Below, piece by piece: positions 34,601 to 46,163 of a stretch of DNA of 64,000 nucleotides. A model generated the notes under the pieces. It saw nothing but the letters and a program-made list of their open reading frames with translations, was not told the DNA's origin and did not search any database. Position 1 is the stretch's first letter. The number at the start of each line of letters is the position of its first letter. The DNA is from Ooceraea biroi (lineage: Eukaryota; Arthropoda; Insecta; Hymenoptera; Formicidae). Made by a program: the position numbers and the translations under genes. Where the stretch lies: assembly GCF_003672135.1 (NCBI RefSeq), contig NC_039510.1:17298001-17362000 (forward strand), read 5' to 3'.

Positions 34601-37600
34601 AGTAAACTTTTGGAGGTCAGCCTGGAGGGAATCGCGAGGCAGGGAAACTGTGGAAAGAGGAGAAAGATCGTTCTGTCGGAGGAGCACGTGAGAGGAGCTG
34701 CACTGGCCACCGTGGTCGCCGTCGTTGTGCATAAAGCCGTGCGCAGGGAGCGTATCAAGCCGTATCGTCGGTCGGTCGGTTCCAGTTTCACGTGAAACTT
34801 CTTCGCGCGGCCCGGCAGGTTCAAGGCGAGCATTCGCGGCGCGCACCAAGTTCCCCGTCGTCCACCAAGGGGGAACGTATAGGCAACATGCACGTGCATG
34901 ATGCATATGAATCGCACGGCGGAAGTCCGCCAAGGCGGCGAACGAATTATCGGGCCCGGTGAGGTGATTTCGTTGCGCCGTCTTCTCCTTCTCGCTCCAG
35001 CGAGACTGATTTCCCATGCGGTCAGCGATTCGTATCGGTTACATTGATGTTAATTTCTTTTAATAAACAGTCCGTCAGGCGCGCCCGATCTGTGTAATTG
35101 GGCGGCCAATTACGGCCAAAGAAGAGAGCGTGCTACTACGTACGCGCGAATCCTCGAGGCGCGTAAATCGTCGAGTTCGCGCGTATACGGTGTATCGTGA
35201 CGGATGGAGCCACCAATGCCGCAATCCCGGGCTAAAGTCTAGTTTGAAAGTTCGCCACCAAGATGCATTTCAGTTTGTGAGTTACTATGGAAAGTTAGAT
35301 GCTGCATCGTTATTTTTCTGTGTTTTTCCTCTTTACTAAGAGATAGGTAGGTGATAATTCAAGAATAATTCGTACGAATAAACGGATTTTTATCTCTTTG
35401 TGATGCAGAGATCCCTCCTCTTCCATTGTGTAAATTCTCGCTCTCGTAATTAGAGAGAACTACCGCGACTATCGTTGCTGTAGAAAAAGAGATTTCCGAG
35501 GATATTGATTGTGGGGAGGGATCGGGTCCCTTTCCTGAAGAAACAAACATTTGTAAGTCGGTACACAAGTGCTCGTTGAACACCGAGTGCCGGACAGTAC
35601 GAGTACCGTCGAGAATTATTGAAAGGGAAAGGTTGGGAGAGGTACGGACACACGACAATAGCGACAATAAAGAGGAGGAAGGCCTCTGTGAGTCACGGTT
35701 TACCTAGAAGCATCGATGCAGGTGTCTCTTGGGACAGGTGTAATTTGGCAAACGTCTCCCTGGATTGTCAAGCTCTTCTTTCCGCAGGCTCGCAGCCGTC
35801 CCGCGCGACGTTACGCGTTCAACTTGGCAATCTGGACTGGTGTTTATTTTAATTAGAGGCCTTGGTGTAATAGCACACCAAATGTAAATTACTAGGATTC
35901 GCTAGGACAATTAGTTTTAATTTAATTAACACGGCTACGTCGGAAATTCTCCCGTCAGCGCTTGTGAATTTCTTAAGCGCTTCAGGCGCCGCAAATGAAA
36001 AATCCGCATTAATGCACTCGCAAGACATCTCGTAGAATATTCAACACGAGCGAACGGGACGTTTTTTAATCAATTTATATCGTGTGCGTTTCTGTCCTGT
36101 AAAACTAATGCGATTAAAAATGATTGCGACTATCGAGTAACCGACGGTGGAATCGATAGCTCTCAGTTAGTGCTGATTAGACCGTACGAATCGATATTCG
36201 CCGATTATGATTTCAACACGCATAATCGCCTCGCGTGAGAAGATCTACCATGAAACGACTATATAGCCTCCGCTTGCGCGCGTGCGCCGTGATCAATGGC
36301 GTTACGGGGTTCCCCTGATTTACCCGAGCCGCCGCTTATCCACCCCCTTATCTGGCCCGATACTCGATAGTCGATCTATACGTACACGTACGTGGAACCC
36401 GTTAAGTTTTATGGGTCAGGTTGCCTGCAGAGAGGTTCCTCGATTACACCCACTTAAAGAAGATCCCTCACGAATCACTGCAGCGGCGGCGGCGCGTATT
36501 TACACGTAGGCTGCATTTCTCGGACGTCAGTGTAAACATCCCTTATCTCCCCGGACGTTCACGAAATCGCTATCGGGTGTCGCCGACGAAAGCGAAGGGC
36601 TTTCCCCTCGAACTGCATACGATCGATCTGCGCAACCGACAGGCTCTTATGCTCCATGACGCGTATATACAATCCTGCATCATCCACTTGATTATGATTT
36701 TTCAACGATCGACTCCGTTGCTCTAAATTGATTATATTTTGTATCCGAGCGAGTCTCATTTATTTGACGTTACAAGTCGACGCAGGTTTTGCTTAAATTA
36801 AATTAGGACAACAGATCCGTCCCTAAAATATTTGGATTGAATCTGGGACAGTTCGTTGTGGGAGATGACGCTTCTCCTCGGCATGGATTTGATGATCGGG
36901 CCAGGAACTGAACGCTGATCAACTCGGCTCGACTGACAACCCCTCTTTTGTCTCGCTCTTAACGGCAGCGTGACGCTCGCGCGACGCGCGTCGCGCTTAT
37001 TTATAAAATGCCGCTCGTGCGCGCGGCACGAGCTTCGTTAGTCCGCTCGAAGCGTTACGACAAAGCGCCGTTTATTCATTCGCCCCGTTCATTCAGCGTT
37101 TCGACAACAACGTTAGTCCAGATCCCGGCCGCGCGAATGCGCCTAACAACCTGTCTCCGACTCGTGCGATTAACGTCGTCACCTCTCGTCGTCGCGGCGG
37201 AAAGAAACGACAAACGAGCCTATGCGACCGTTTAATGACGGACACTGTCACGACCCGCCGATTCGGACGGCTTATTTTTATACACACGCGACTATTTCGA
37301 TTTGACGGGCCCCCATAAATAAAGCGGTACTTATACTCGCGGTTTCGCTTCGCCCCCTCGAACGAGAATAATTTATTGTCCTCGGATAACTTTGTAGCGT
37401 CAGCCGTCATGAATAAAGTAGTGAATTTGCATGTATCTACTTGGAGAAAAACATTCCTTGATGAAGATTGAGTCACACGCGTCAATCGATTGTAGAGTAC
37501 TGCTATAATGCAATTGTTACTACTTTTGTGAGTAATAGTTTACACAATGGCGGAATGAATGACGCATCGGCTGGCATAATATTTGAAACAATTATTGGAA

Positions 37601-38700
37601 CCTTCAGGATCGCGAAAATTTCTCACGCGTTGGAGAGAACGATGTAATATTTTTGACTATCAAGGTTTTGCGAGAGCGCGAAGGCACGCGCGTTCGGTGT
37701 CAAGTCGCGCGGGTGTAGCCGGTATCTTCGCGCGAAAATAACGGCCGATCGGCAAATCAAACAGCGAGCTATAAATAATGAGATTAGCTTTGCCTGTCCA
37801 AATGCAGTGCACGCGACCTCGCGAACCTCGCCAAGTGTCTGTATATTCCGTAGAGAGCCGGGTTCAGGCGACCTACCTGCGTCGAGAGCGCGCGCTCTGC
37901 TACGTTCCCAGCGGTTCTCATCGCGGGAACGCGAGGCTCAACATCTCTTAACATTCGTAACATAAAGAACCGGTTTCGACCGACGTTGTTCAGTTTCAAC
38001 TGTAGTTCCGTTTATTTTTTCTCTCTTTTTTTATATGTTTATTATTTAAATTCTAGTTATAAACAGATAAGATGTCAGTCGAGATGGAGAGTCGAGTACA
38101 AAAATTGGAAAAACAAATTGATTTGATATCCATAAATATTTATAAAATCGGCATTAATTCGATATATATACATTTTACACACGCACAGGTATTCTGTTGC
38201 TTGGCCATTCGACAAAATTGTTGGATAACGTGCATTCATATTAGCCCAAATCATCGTCAGGGCTGCCGGCGTCACGCAGCGCGGTGGGACGTACGTCAAC
38301 GTTGCATCGACGTACGACGCGCATTCGCCGTGTCGCCGTTCTTGCATCATCGGGATTGCATAACGCATCCCGCGCGTCGGTTGCATCGGTCCGCGAGATT
38401 TTAAAATGTCAAGAATCCACTGGTGCACGTCCAAATCGACAGAGACCGTCCGTGCGTGTCACGTCCATCACGTCCAATTCCACCCCTTCGCGGTTAGTTC
38501 CGCGAAACATCGAGGGATTCCTTTCGTTTCTCCCCTCCCATCCCTGCTAGCGATTTGTAGAAGCCGTAATGACTCGGAGACTTGGATGATGACTCGAAGA
38601 TCCCGTCGTCTCCCTTGCCGCGCTGCTCGATTTCAAAAAGAATCTCGCAGCTCAGGATGAGAACCGTGAATGATTTGCCAGTGAAGCAGTTCGTTCGCGT
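31620..38700. other. Intronic sequence, nothing recognised
   Basis: An AT-rich island spans about 32,100-32,830, with smaller AT-rich patches at 33,580-33,690 and 38,000-38,180. A doubled CATATTAATAT unit lies near 33,635-33,657. CpG-rich elsewhere. Open frames of up to about 170 codons on both strands (for example 34,505-35,017 minus) carry no domain. No exon, RNA gene or transposon was recognised. Confidence 0.5.
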
Positions 38701-39125
38701 TGGAGTTGGCTCGGCTGGTCTCTCCCGTCTTTGACTCTCTCTTGCTCTCTCTTTCCCTCCGTTTCTTTCTCTGTCTTCCCTTCCCCTCACACACACAAAT
38801 ACATACACGCATACTTTGCCTTCGCGCTGGTCTCTCCGTGGTCCGTGTTCTCAAGGCCGCCTCCTCGAATCCTCCTCCCTCGCCTCTCTCGTCTTCTCTC
38901 AACGTTCTCGTCTCCTCCTTCTCCTACTCCTGCTCCTCCGCTACACCTCCAACTCGGCGTCTTCCTCCTCCACTCTCTCGTCGTCTCCTTCGTCGCTTCC
39001 ATCTCACCTCAACCCACCTCTATCCTTCGATGCTGCCGTCTCTCTTCCTCACCTTCTCTCTCTCTCTCTCTCCCTCCCTCACTCTCTCATTCTCTCATTC
39101 TCCTCTCTTGGCTTCTGTGAGAGAA
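38701..39125. repeat. Pyrimidine-rich low-complexity tract
   Basis: CTCTCT and CTCCTC runs with a CACACACA stretch at about 38,789-38,800. All three plus frames stay open as Ser/Leu/Pro-rich translations and the minus strand as Arg/Glu/Gly-rich ones; none is a gene. Confidence 0.75.
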
Positions 39126-40858
39126 CTTAGCTACGCGCGCGTTACGACGCATCGAAGTTTCGAGCGAGCTCAAAGTCGATCGTAGTTTGAGTTTGCCGCC
39201 AAGGCACCGACGAGGCATCGGCGGGATGCATCTCTCCGGTAGAAATTGCAGGCACCTTGCAACGTGGAAAATGTCGTTTGACCAGTTCGCGCTCTACGAC
39301 TGGGTTGCTCGCGTCGGATCTGGGTAGTAGGTCCGGTTGCGAATCTTCCGAGCGGGCTTCGAAAGTCGCCTTCGCGATCGTTCTTCTTCTGTCTGCTCTT
39401 TTTCTCCGCCTTCTTTTTTCCTCGCGTATGACGCCTGGAGATAATCGTGCCGATATTTACGATCCACTCGCGTCCTTCCGCGGATCGCATAATTGATTTC
39501 ATGCTGGGTGAGCTCATGGTAATCGTGCAGCTCAATTATTTATTTTCATTCTTCGAGCTTCGGTTCATTCTCGGTTCTTTCAGAGGATATTGCAGCGTCG
39601 CGAGGAACGATTGAATTTATTATTTTATAGTTTACGCCCGGAAATTTATAAAGATGTTGTACATGTAATTATTTTGTAATTAGAGAGCAACTCGGATACT
39701 TTGGGACGCTACGCTGGATGTAAAACATTTAGGGTAATGTAACTGAAGAAAACGAGCTCAACAACTCTTCATATTTCATAGTGGAGCGCATCACGGGCAT
39801 GTGTATTTATGTATGTTTCGCATTGTTCCTCGCTTTCACGTGTAAGAGCGAAACGGAGGCAAGTATATCTCCCCTTCTTCCTGTCGACATATCATTTTAA
39901 CATATCACGATTCACAATTCCTACACCGTGAAAGACTTGGCGGTAGACTCTCGAGAAACTTTATTTCTCCTTCGCCGGCCGGGCGATCTCGATCGTCGAG
40001 ATAAGAGTTGTCGCATTAACAATGCAATCAGAATGCTGAATCATATTGCACGGCATGCATTTCAGGCGGAATTAAATCAGGAACCGAGCGCAGAAATGTG
40101 AAATTTCACGAAATATGAAATTACAAACCGTGGCCGTACGAATTGACGTTTGCGCGTTCGGTATCACCGCGTGAGATCAATTTTTCTCCAACAATTTGTT
40201 GCTCGTCGAAAGGTCGCTTCCACATTTCGCAGCGGTCCTACGATCTTCTTGCTATGCGATACAGGATTTTGCGTCTCGCGAAAATAAAAGCTTCGTGCGC
40301 GTCGACGTTCGAGCTACTTGAAGCACACAGAGAAGTGAGGAAAGAGAGAGAGAGAGAGAGAGACCTCCGCCGGTCCATTCGTCGATGTTTTTTTTCGGAA
40401 GATGAATCCCGCTCACCTTGAAAGGTACGTCGCGTGGCTCGTCGTTCGGGCCGTTCGTCGGATAAGCCCTTCGAGCGACGCGCGCAGGAAACTTCGAAAA
40501 GTCGGCCCCGGGTTTCGTGTTCGAATGCACTTTTCCCTCGGCAAGGCGAGGACGCGCGCATGCATTTTCAAGGCGATCGTGAGCGGCCGCCATCGCCGCC
40601 ACCACCGTCGTTTATGTGTGCTGTGTGTGCACATAAATTTCGCGCATAAATTTCAGAGACACTGACTCCAGTATAAATTATACGTGTGCGTGATTATTCT
40701 TGCAAAACGTCGGTGGTCGTGGACGCGCGGGAGTAAAATTTTCGATTTTCGGAGCACGGGTCGGAGTCGCTCTCGACCGCACGAATATATCGTTCTCGGC
40801 GAGTTTTGTTTAATCTGCCAATTTTTCTCAAATCCCGCGTTTTTTCCCCGTTCCGGAC
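39126..40858. other. Intronic sequence with a short (AG)n array
   Basis: Unique sequence with an AG microsatellite at 40,343-40,362. 39,530-39,760 is AT-rich. No exon or mobile element was recognised. Confidence 0.5.
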
Positions 40859-40883
40859 TAATAACGGCGAGACGCCGTTATTA
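40859..40883. repeat. Perfect 11-bp hairpin
   Basis: TAATAACGGCG (40,859-40,869), loop AGA, and its exact inverted complement (40,873-40,883). No run of T or U follows and the organism is a eukaryote, so a bacterial-type terminator is not implied. Confidence 0.8.
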
Positions 40884-42853
40884 TTCGGCGCGCGAGCGAT
40901 CATCCGATTTGTTGCATCGTTCCCATTAACCGATGTTTGATAATTTTATGTCTCTAACAGAGAAAAATTACGATGCGAGTTGGAATAATCTGCACTGATC
41001 GCTCATTAAATCGACAAAAAATAAACTGATTAGAATATGCTTACTGAATTTGAAAGGGGACAACGTTATCACTTTTCATTCACCCGTTTTATTATATTTT
41101 TTGCGCTAATTAAAGAAGACTACTGATCTCTCGTCTTTCTAGACGCCGCGACGCCTTTAGACGTTCTTATTCAATAAAGATACGATATATACATCATGAC
41201 GATTTCGAGCTGAGGAGGCGACCGAGAAGTGTGACCCCGACCTCCGTTATAACGTGACCCGAAACTGGAGGGAGTCAATTCTGTCGTAACGTGACGTGAT
41301 GTCGTTTCCGCCCTAAGCCGGATTTATTCGGGGCCTCTTATCCGGCGAAATTATGGCGCGCGATGGACGCGCGATGGACGCGCGAGTCACGTACCGATCT
41401 CATCCAGTCGGTCCGGGACTCTAAAGGACCTCGGAGGACTCCGAAGGAGACCTCTTTCCTCGTCCGCACGGAGGAACACTCTCGCGTCATCGCGACGCAC
41501 GGCGAGACGGTTTCTCGTCGCCGGTTTGCGTGGGTCGGAGCCGGGGATCATTTCGGAAACCAGTTCCGAGCGGTCCACGGATCGTAGCGCCTCGTTGTCG
41601 AGCCCCGCCGTGTGTGATCGTCCATCGGAGGATTAATCCCTCCAGCGTGCTCGGGGTCACGGCGGAACGATTCACGAGGCTGTACATCTTCATTCTGCTT
41701 TTCGCGTCCGATCGCCGTTTCGTCCTCGTGCAGGAGCGAAGGGAGCTTTGCGCTCGCGAGTCCCGCGGTACTCGCGCGATGGTATCGCAAGAATAATCGA
41801 TTTCCGGCTGTCCTTTTGCAATTGGAAATTTACGGCATGTCGATCGAGTATCGAAAGAATAGACGTAAATCGTAAAAAAATAGTTATACCGACAAACTAT
41901 GTTAAATATTACGACGGTGAGAAATTTTTCAATTGGTTACAAGAAATTTTATTTTGTGATGACGGATCGAGGTATAAAAATAAATTAGAGATAAACGTGC
42001 GATAGACGAAATAAAATACGGTGCAACTGGAGCAGATGATTAATCTGTGATATATCCTGAATGTAAGAATATTTGCTATTAAAGAAAACATATTTACTTG
42101 CAGTATCCTTCTTGATCGAATAATCATGGGCAAATCTGTGCGAGCGGCGTAATTGAAAATACTCTCGTGGAGGGAAATTAATACACGCTGCGCGAGCACG
42201 GAAAGTTTATAAACTTCGTGACAGCCGTAGTCCGACCTATTGTACCAATTAGAACGTATTTCCATTGGAAGCGTGTACCGTGATTGGCCCGCCGATGGAA
42301 TGAACCTCTATCGAGAGATGGAGCGACCCGATTCTAGTCATGCAAATTTATTCCAATAATTACGTTTGTAGCTAACTCGCGGGATACCGCGGCACACAAT
42401 TTTGATATTATTGACAGGTCGATGGGCGTCAGCCGTCTCTATTAAATATGCGCGATTCGGCGATATGTCTACGCGCGGAATGCGCGAGGCAAGAGCGAGA
42501 GCGAGCGCGGCGGCCGGCCGGCCGAGAGTTAATCGGTGTCCGATAAATACCGGCGGATTCGCTCTTCATTACGAAGTAATCGGAAATCTCGGGTCAATTG
42601 CGTTCATTCCACTTACTTCTTGACAAATGGCGGGACTTGCGCGACCATTTGTCTTCGCGTGATTGGTTTCGCCGACTCGCGCCTACAACTTGAGGAACCG
42701 TATTGAAATCGGTTCATTAGCAATTACATACAAGCACGCTGTATAATACCTCGCTCGTGTAATCATATGGACACGGCGGCGCATAATGGCGTAATATATC
42801 GCGCGTCGTGCCTGTCGATGGAGCTTGTTTGATCTGGATTCAACGCCGGATTG
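40884..42853. other. Intronic sequence, nothing recognised
   Basis: A small tandem duplication of an 11-base GATGGACGCGC-type unit lies at about 41,350-41,385. 41,820-42,120 is AT-rich. Open frames have no domain content. Confidence 0.5.
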
Positions 42854-42866
42854 CTTAAATAAGGGA
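42854..42866. repeat. Target-site duplication, left copy
   Basis: CTTAAATAAGGGA is repeated exactly at 43,034-43,046, bracketing a 167-bp retroelement tail. Confidence 0.8.
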
Positions 42867-43033
42867 TCTGAGTGTCTTTTAAAGTTGTTTTCTGCCAAAA
42901 GCGACTTTTATGTAAAACTAAAGTTTGGGGTTTTTTCACGCTTGAGAAGGACCGAAATAGTTGGGTCGAAACGTTGCGTGATTTGTCATCACTGTATAAC
43001 CAGTTTGTGGTCGAATAAATAAATTTCTATATA
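42867..43033 (+). mobile_element. Truncated retroelement remnant, Penelope-like (tentative)
   Basis: This 167-bp insertion lies between exact 13-bp direct repeats. It contains CTTGAGAAGGACC, then GGGTCGAAACGTTGCGTG, then CCAGTTTGTGGTCGAATAAA and an AT-rich tail. TCACGC (42,936-42,941) can pair with GCGTGA (42,976-42,981), and GGACC with GGGTC imperfectly, leaving GAAAC unpaired. That layout resembles the degenerate hammerhead-type structure of Penelope-like elements. The inverted copy at 18,812-19,057 shares the GAAACGTTGCGT 12-mer and the tail motifs. No coding sequence remains. A 65-codon frame across it is an artefact. Confidence 0.72.
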
Positions 43034-43046
43034 CTTAAATAAGGGA
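43034..43046. repeat. Target-site duplication, right copy
   Basis: Exact second copy of the 13-mer at 42,854-42,866. Confidence 0.8.
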
Positions 43047-46000
43047 GTTCAGAATGACGTACGTTGTCCCCGATCGTTTACGACGAACGCCGCTGGAAAA
43101 CCGTCGCGATCGCAGGATAGATAGCGCGAGATCGCGCTGTAATTGTCGCGAAATCTTACGCGAATTGCTTGCTTATCAACGATGCAGGGATTGACGCTTG
43201 TGACTTGGACCACGCTCATACCGTTGTGCTTACAGATAATTTCTGGAGATTAAATAGAAACGTTAATTGACGTTACAAATCAGCCGTAGCACATACAAGC
43301 TCGAACGTTATCACTCGCAGAGGGCAGTGATAAAAATGTGAACTCATGTAATGTTCGGTGTTCCAAGCCATTCTTCACTTGTATCTTGAAAAAATGTGAA
43401 ACGAGATAGGATAAACAGATTAGGTCCATGTAATTCTCTTAATATTGGTCGAGACATCGACACGACATGACGCATATTCTTAATGATGTTTCCAAATCTA
43501 CACTGCAGATCATACATCTCTTTTTCCCCATAGCAATTTAGTCTTAAGCAACGCTCCGCATCGCCTGAATTAAATATCTCGCGATCATTTTTCCGCCTTA
43601 ATCTTTTACGCGAGCCCTCGCTGTAAGAGCGCGCGTGTTCTGAGCGTTAAACTGGCGCAGCTTCCCGAAGCGGTTCTCGCGCGCTACGACCGACATACGT
43701 ATAACAATAAGATTTTAACCAGGCGGTTATGGTTGCCGCATTTTTTCTGGGCGCGTAGCGTCCCGTTGTAGTAGAACGCTAAAAGCACAAGATCGTTTCA
43801 AGTGCTCCACGAGTTCCGCGCGTGTACTAAAGTCCCTCCCCCGCCTCCCACGTAATAGGGATTAAAGCTTATAGCGCAGTGGAGGCCACGTGGAGCTGAC
43901 TTGGAGCACACGGAACAGTTCTCTAAGTGCGGCCAGCTTTTCAAACTTTCATACCCTCTCGAAGCCCCAGTCATTTCGCTCTCGGCCCTGCTCTCCGTGA
44001 GAGACGACGAGTCGTGGATTATGCGTGCGGCCGTTCGTGTCACATTGGCCTTCATTAATCGCTCTCGTTACCGCGAACGGAAATGTGGCATGCAACCGGT
44101 GCATTAGATTACTGACTACTCCACTCATTGTCTCCGTGAGTTGTGACTTCATTTCTCCTGACGATGCATTACAGCGGTAGAATGTAAAAGCGCGATTCGC
44201 AAATTTTTTTTAAAAACGGATACTCGTCAACTGATGTTCATGACTGTGGATGCTCGAGCTGCGCATCTTAAATCGCTTCGTATATTTTTTTTTCGTATTT
44301 TTCGCCCGATATCGCACTTTGTCGCTCTTGCTTCAACGTGATGCCTCTATTTCCGCTTTTTTCCGATCCGCGATCGCTCAAAACGGTTTGCGCGATTCGT
44401 TGTTCTTTTTGTTCTTAGGATCCTGTCGGACACATTTCAAAACGCGATGTAAAAGTCCAAACTGATTCTCTGTGGCGCGAGCTAGTTTCCCAACTAAACT
44501 CCAAAGCTATCGCGAGCGATCAATGCTGGTAGAGGCACAACGATTTCCTGCGTTGACCGTGAAAACTCACATTCTCATTGGTGAATTAGGAGAAACATGG
44601 AAAAAATTTATCAATGTGCTTTCAGAACGGCTTGCTCTTTATATCTTTGTCGGTGTCGTGATTCGCATGAAGTCACGAACAGCCAATCTAATACTTGCGA
44701 ACAGAAAATGTGAGAAACGACGAGTTCCGGATAGGTTTGTCGCGGATTGAAAATTCCACCGACCGAGCGAGCGGGATTCTCCATACTACATTGATGATAA
44801 ATAAAATATCAATAATAAAACGCGATATTAAATTTCAATTATTAATGTATTTCACTATTCTATAATATATTAATAAACGAATACGATATAAACAATATTG
44901 CACTGCTTCGGAGAGCAACACGCGGACCGAGTCGACGGTAATTAAAATCCCGCGAAAAGGATTCCAATTCTCGCAGCTCGGGACGTCGATCGCGACCGAT
45001 CGACGGAATCCACGATCGAAGGACGGCGATTTCCAACGTCGCACCATGGAATGGGGCATCCCCGGGGCGCGTAGGAGGAAAAACGGAGAGAAAGGGATTT
45101 ATCGGAACCCTTCGCAGGAATCGTAGGAGGGAGGGATCGCTTTTGTACATCGCTTCTCGTTTCCCTCCTCTCTCTTTCTCATTCTCTCTCTCCCGCGCTC
45201 TGCGCAGGGCCACGGATTCCCACGGGACGCTGCGCGCACACACACACACATACATATACACTCTGCGTGCAACGCCACACGCATGCACACGCGCGCACTC
45301 GCTGGATACGTACAAAGGCGGAGGAACCTCCTCTCCCTCGGGTTCCCACGTGTTTCCGACCGCAAGCCGCAGTTATAACGGCGCAGTCGCGAGTCGTCGA
45401 CCAGCCAGGACGACGCGGCGGGCTCTGGCGTGCCGCTTCTGCCGCTCCGGAGTTCGTCGTCCTGGTGCATGAAGCGGGGAGGTCTCCTCGTTGCAGCGCG
45501 CTTCCATCACGCGCTCTTCTCCTCCCGGAAGCGACGTGGAACGTCGGCCACGACCTCGAGGTCGAGGAAGAAGCAAAGCCGCTAGACGCCGGCGATGTTA
45601 CTCTCCTCTTTTCTCTCTGACCCTGCCTTTCGCTGACGTTTCATCTCTTTCGCTTTTCCATTTCCTTTTCTTTCTGCGAAAGAATTCGTCCAGGTGGACC
45701 ATGCGTTTCTCGCGAGTTCGTTGATTAACCGCTATTAACATGGATCGATCAATACTTCATTTTGATGTTTGTGTTCTTCGCGCACTCGATAAACAAGGTT
45801 GATTCATTAATTAGATGCACTGTCCCGTATTGTTTTGTTGGCGTATCGCTTACGGATCTATGTGCAACGCGTCTGCACATCGAGGAATGTTCCCAGAATG
45901 AAAATTGTTTCTTCTCCCTCCTTGTCTCTTTCTCCTCTGTGCGCGGAGTGTGCTCTCACGCACACCGGCGCGTACGCACGTGCACCACGTATCCACTCTC

Positions 46001-46122
46001 TTATTCTCCACGAAGTGGCTTCAAGTGACTCACCCTGGCTCACATGGGTGAGTTCGTATGTACCGCGTGCCGGGCAAGGCCGCGTTTTTACGTCGAGTCT
46101 CCTCCGCGAAGGCGAGACGAAG

Positions 46123-46132
<10 letters not shown>
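43047..46132. other. Intronic sequence with a short (CA)n run
   Basis: Mostly unique and CpG-rich. CA-rich at 45,236-45,260 and CT-rich at 45,165-45,195. 44,790-44,900 is AT-rich. Open frames around 44,860-45,620 are compositional. No exon or RNA gene was recognised. Confidence 0.5.

Positions 46133-46162
<30 letters not shown>
46133..46162. repeat. (AG)n microsatellite
   Basis: About 14 AG units, preceded by AAGAAAGAAAG at 46,123-46,135. Confidence 0.95.

Positions 46163-46163
<1 letters not shown>

Noticed and set aside
38700..39185. 161-codon plus-strand Ser/Leu/Pro-rich frame
   Set aside because: All three plus frames are open here because the tract is pyrimidine-rich.
40859..40883. Hairpin as a transcription terminator
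   Set aside because: No T run follows, and bacterial-type terminators do not apply in a eukaryotic intron.
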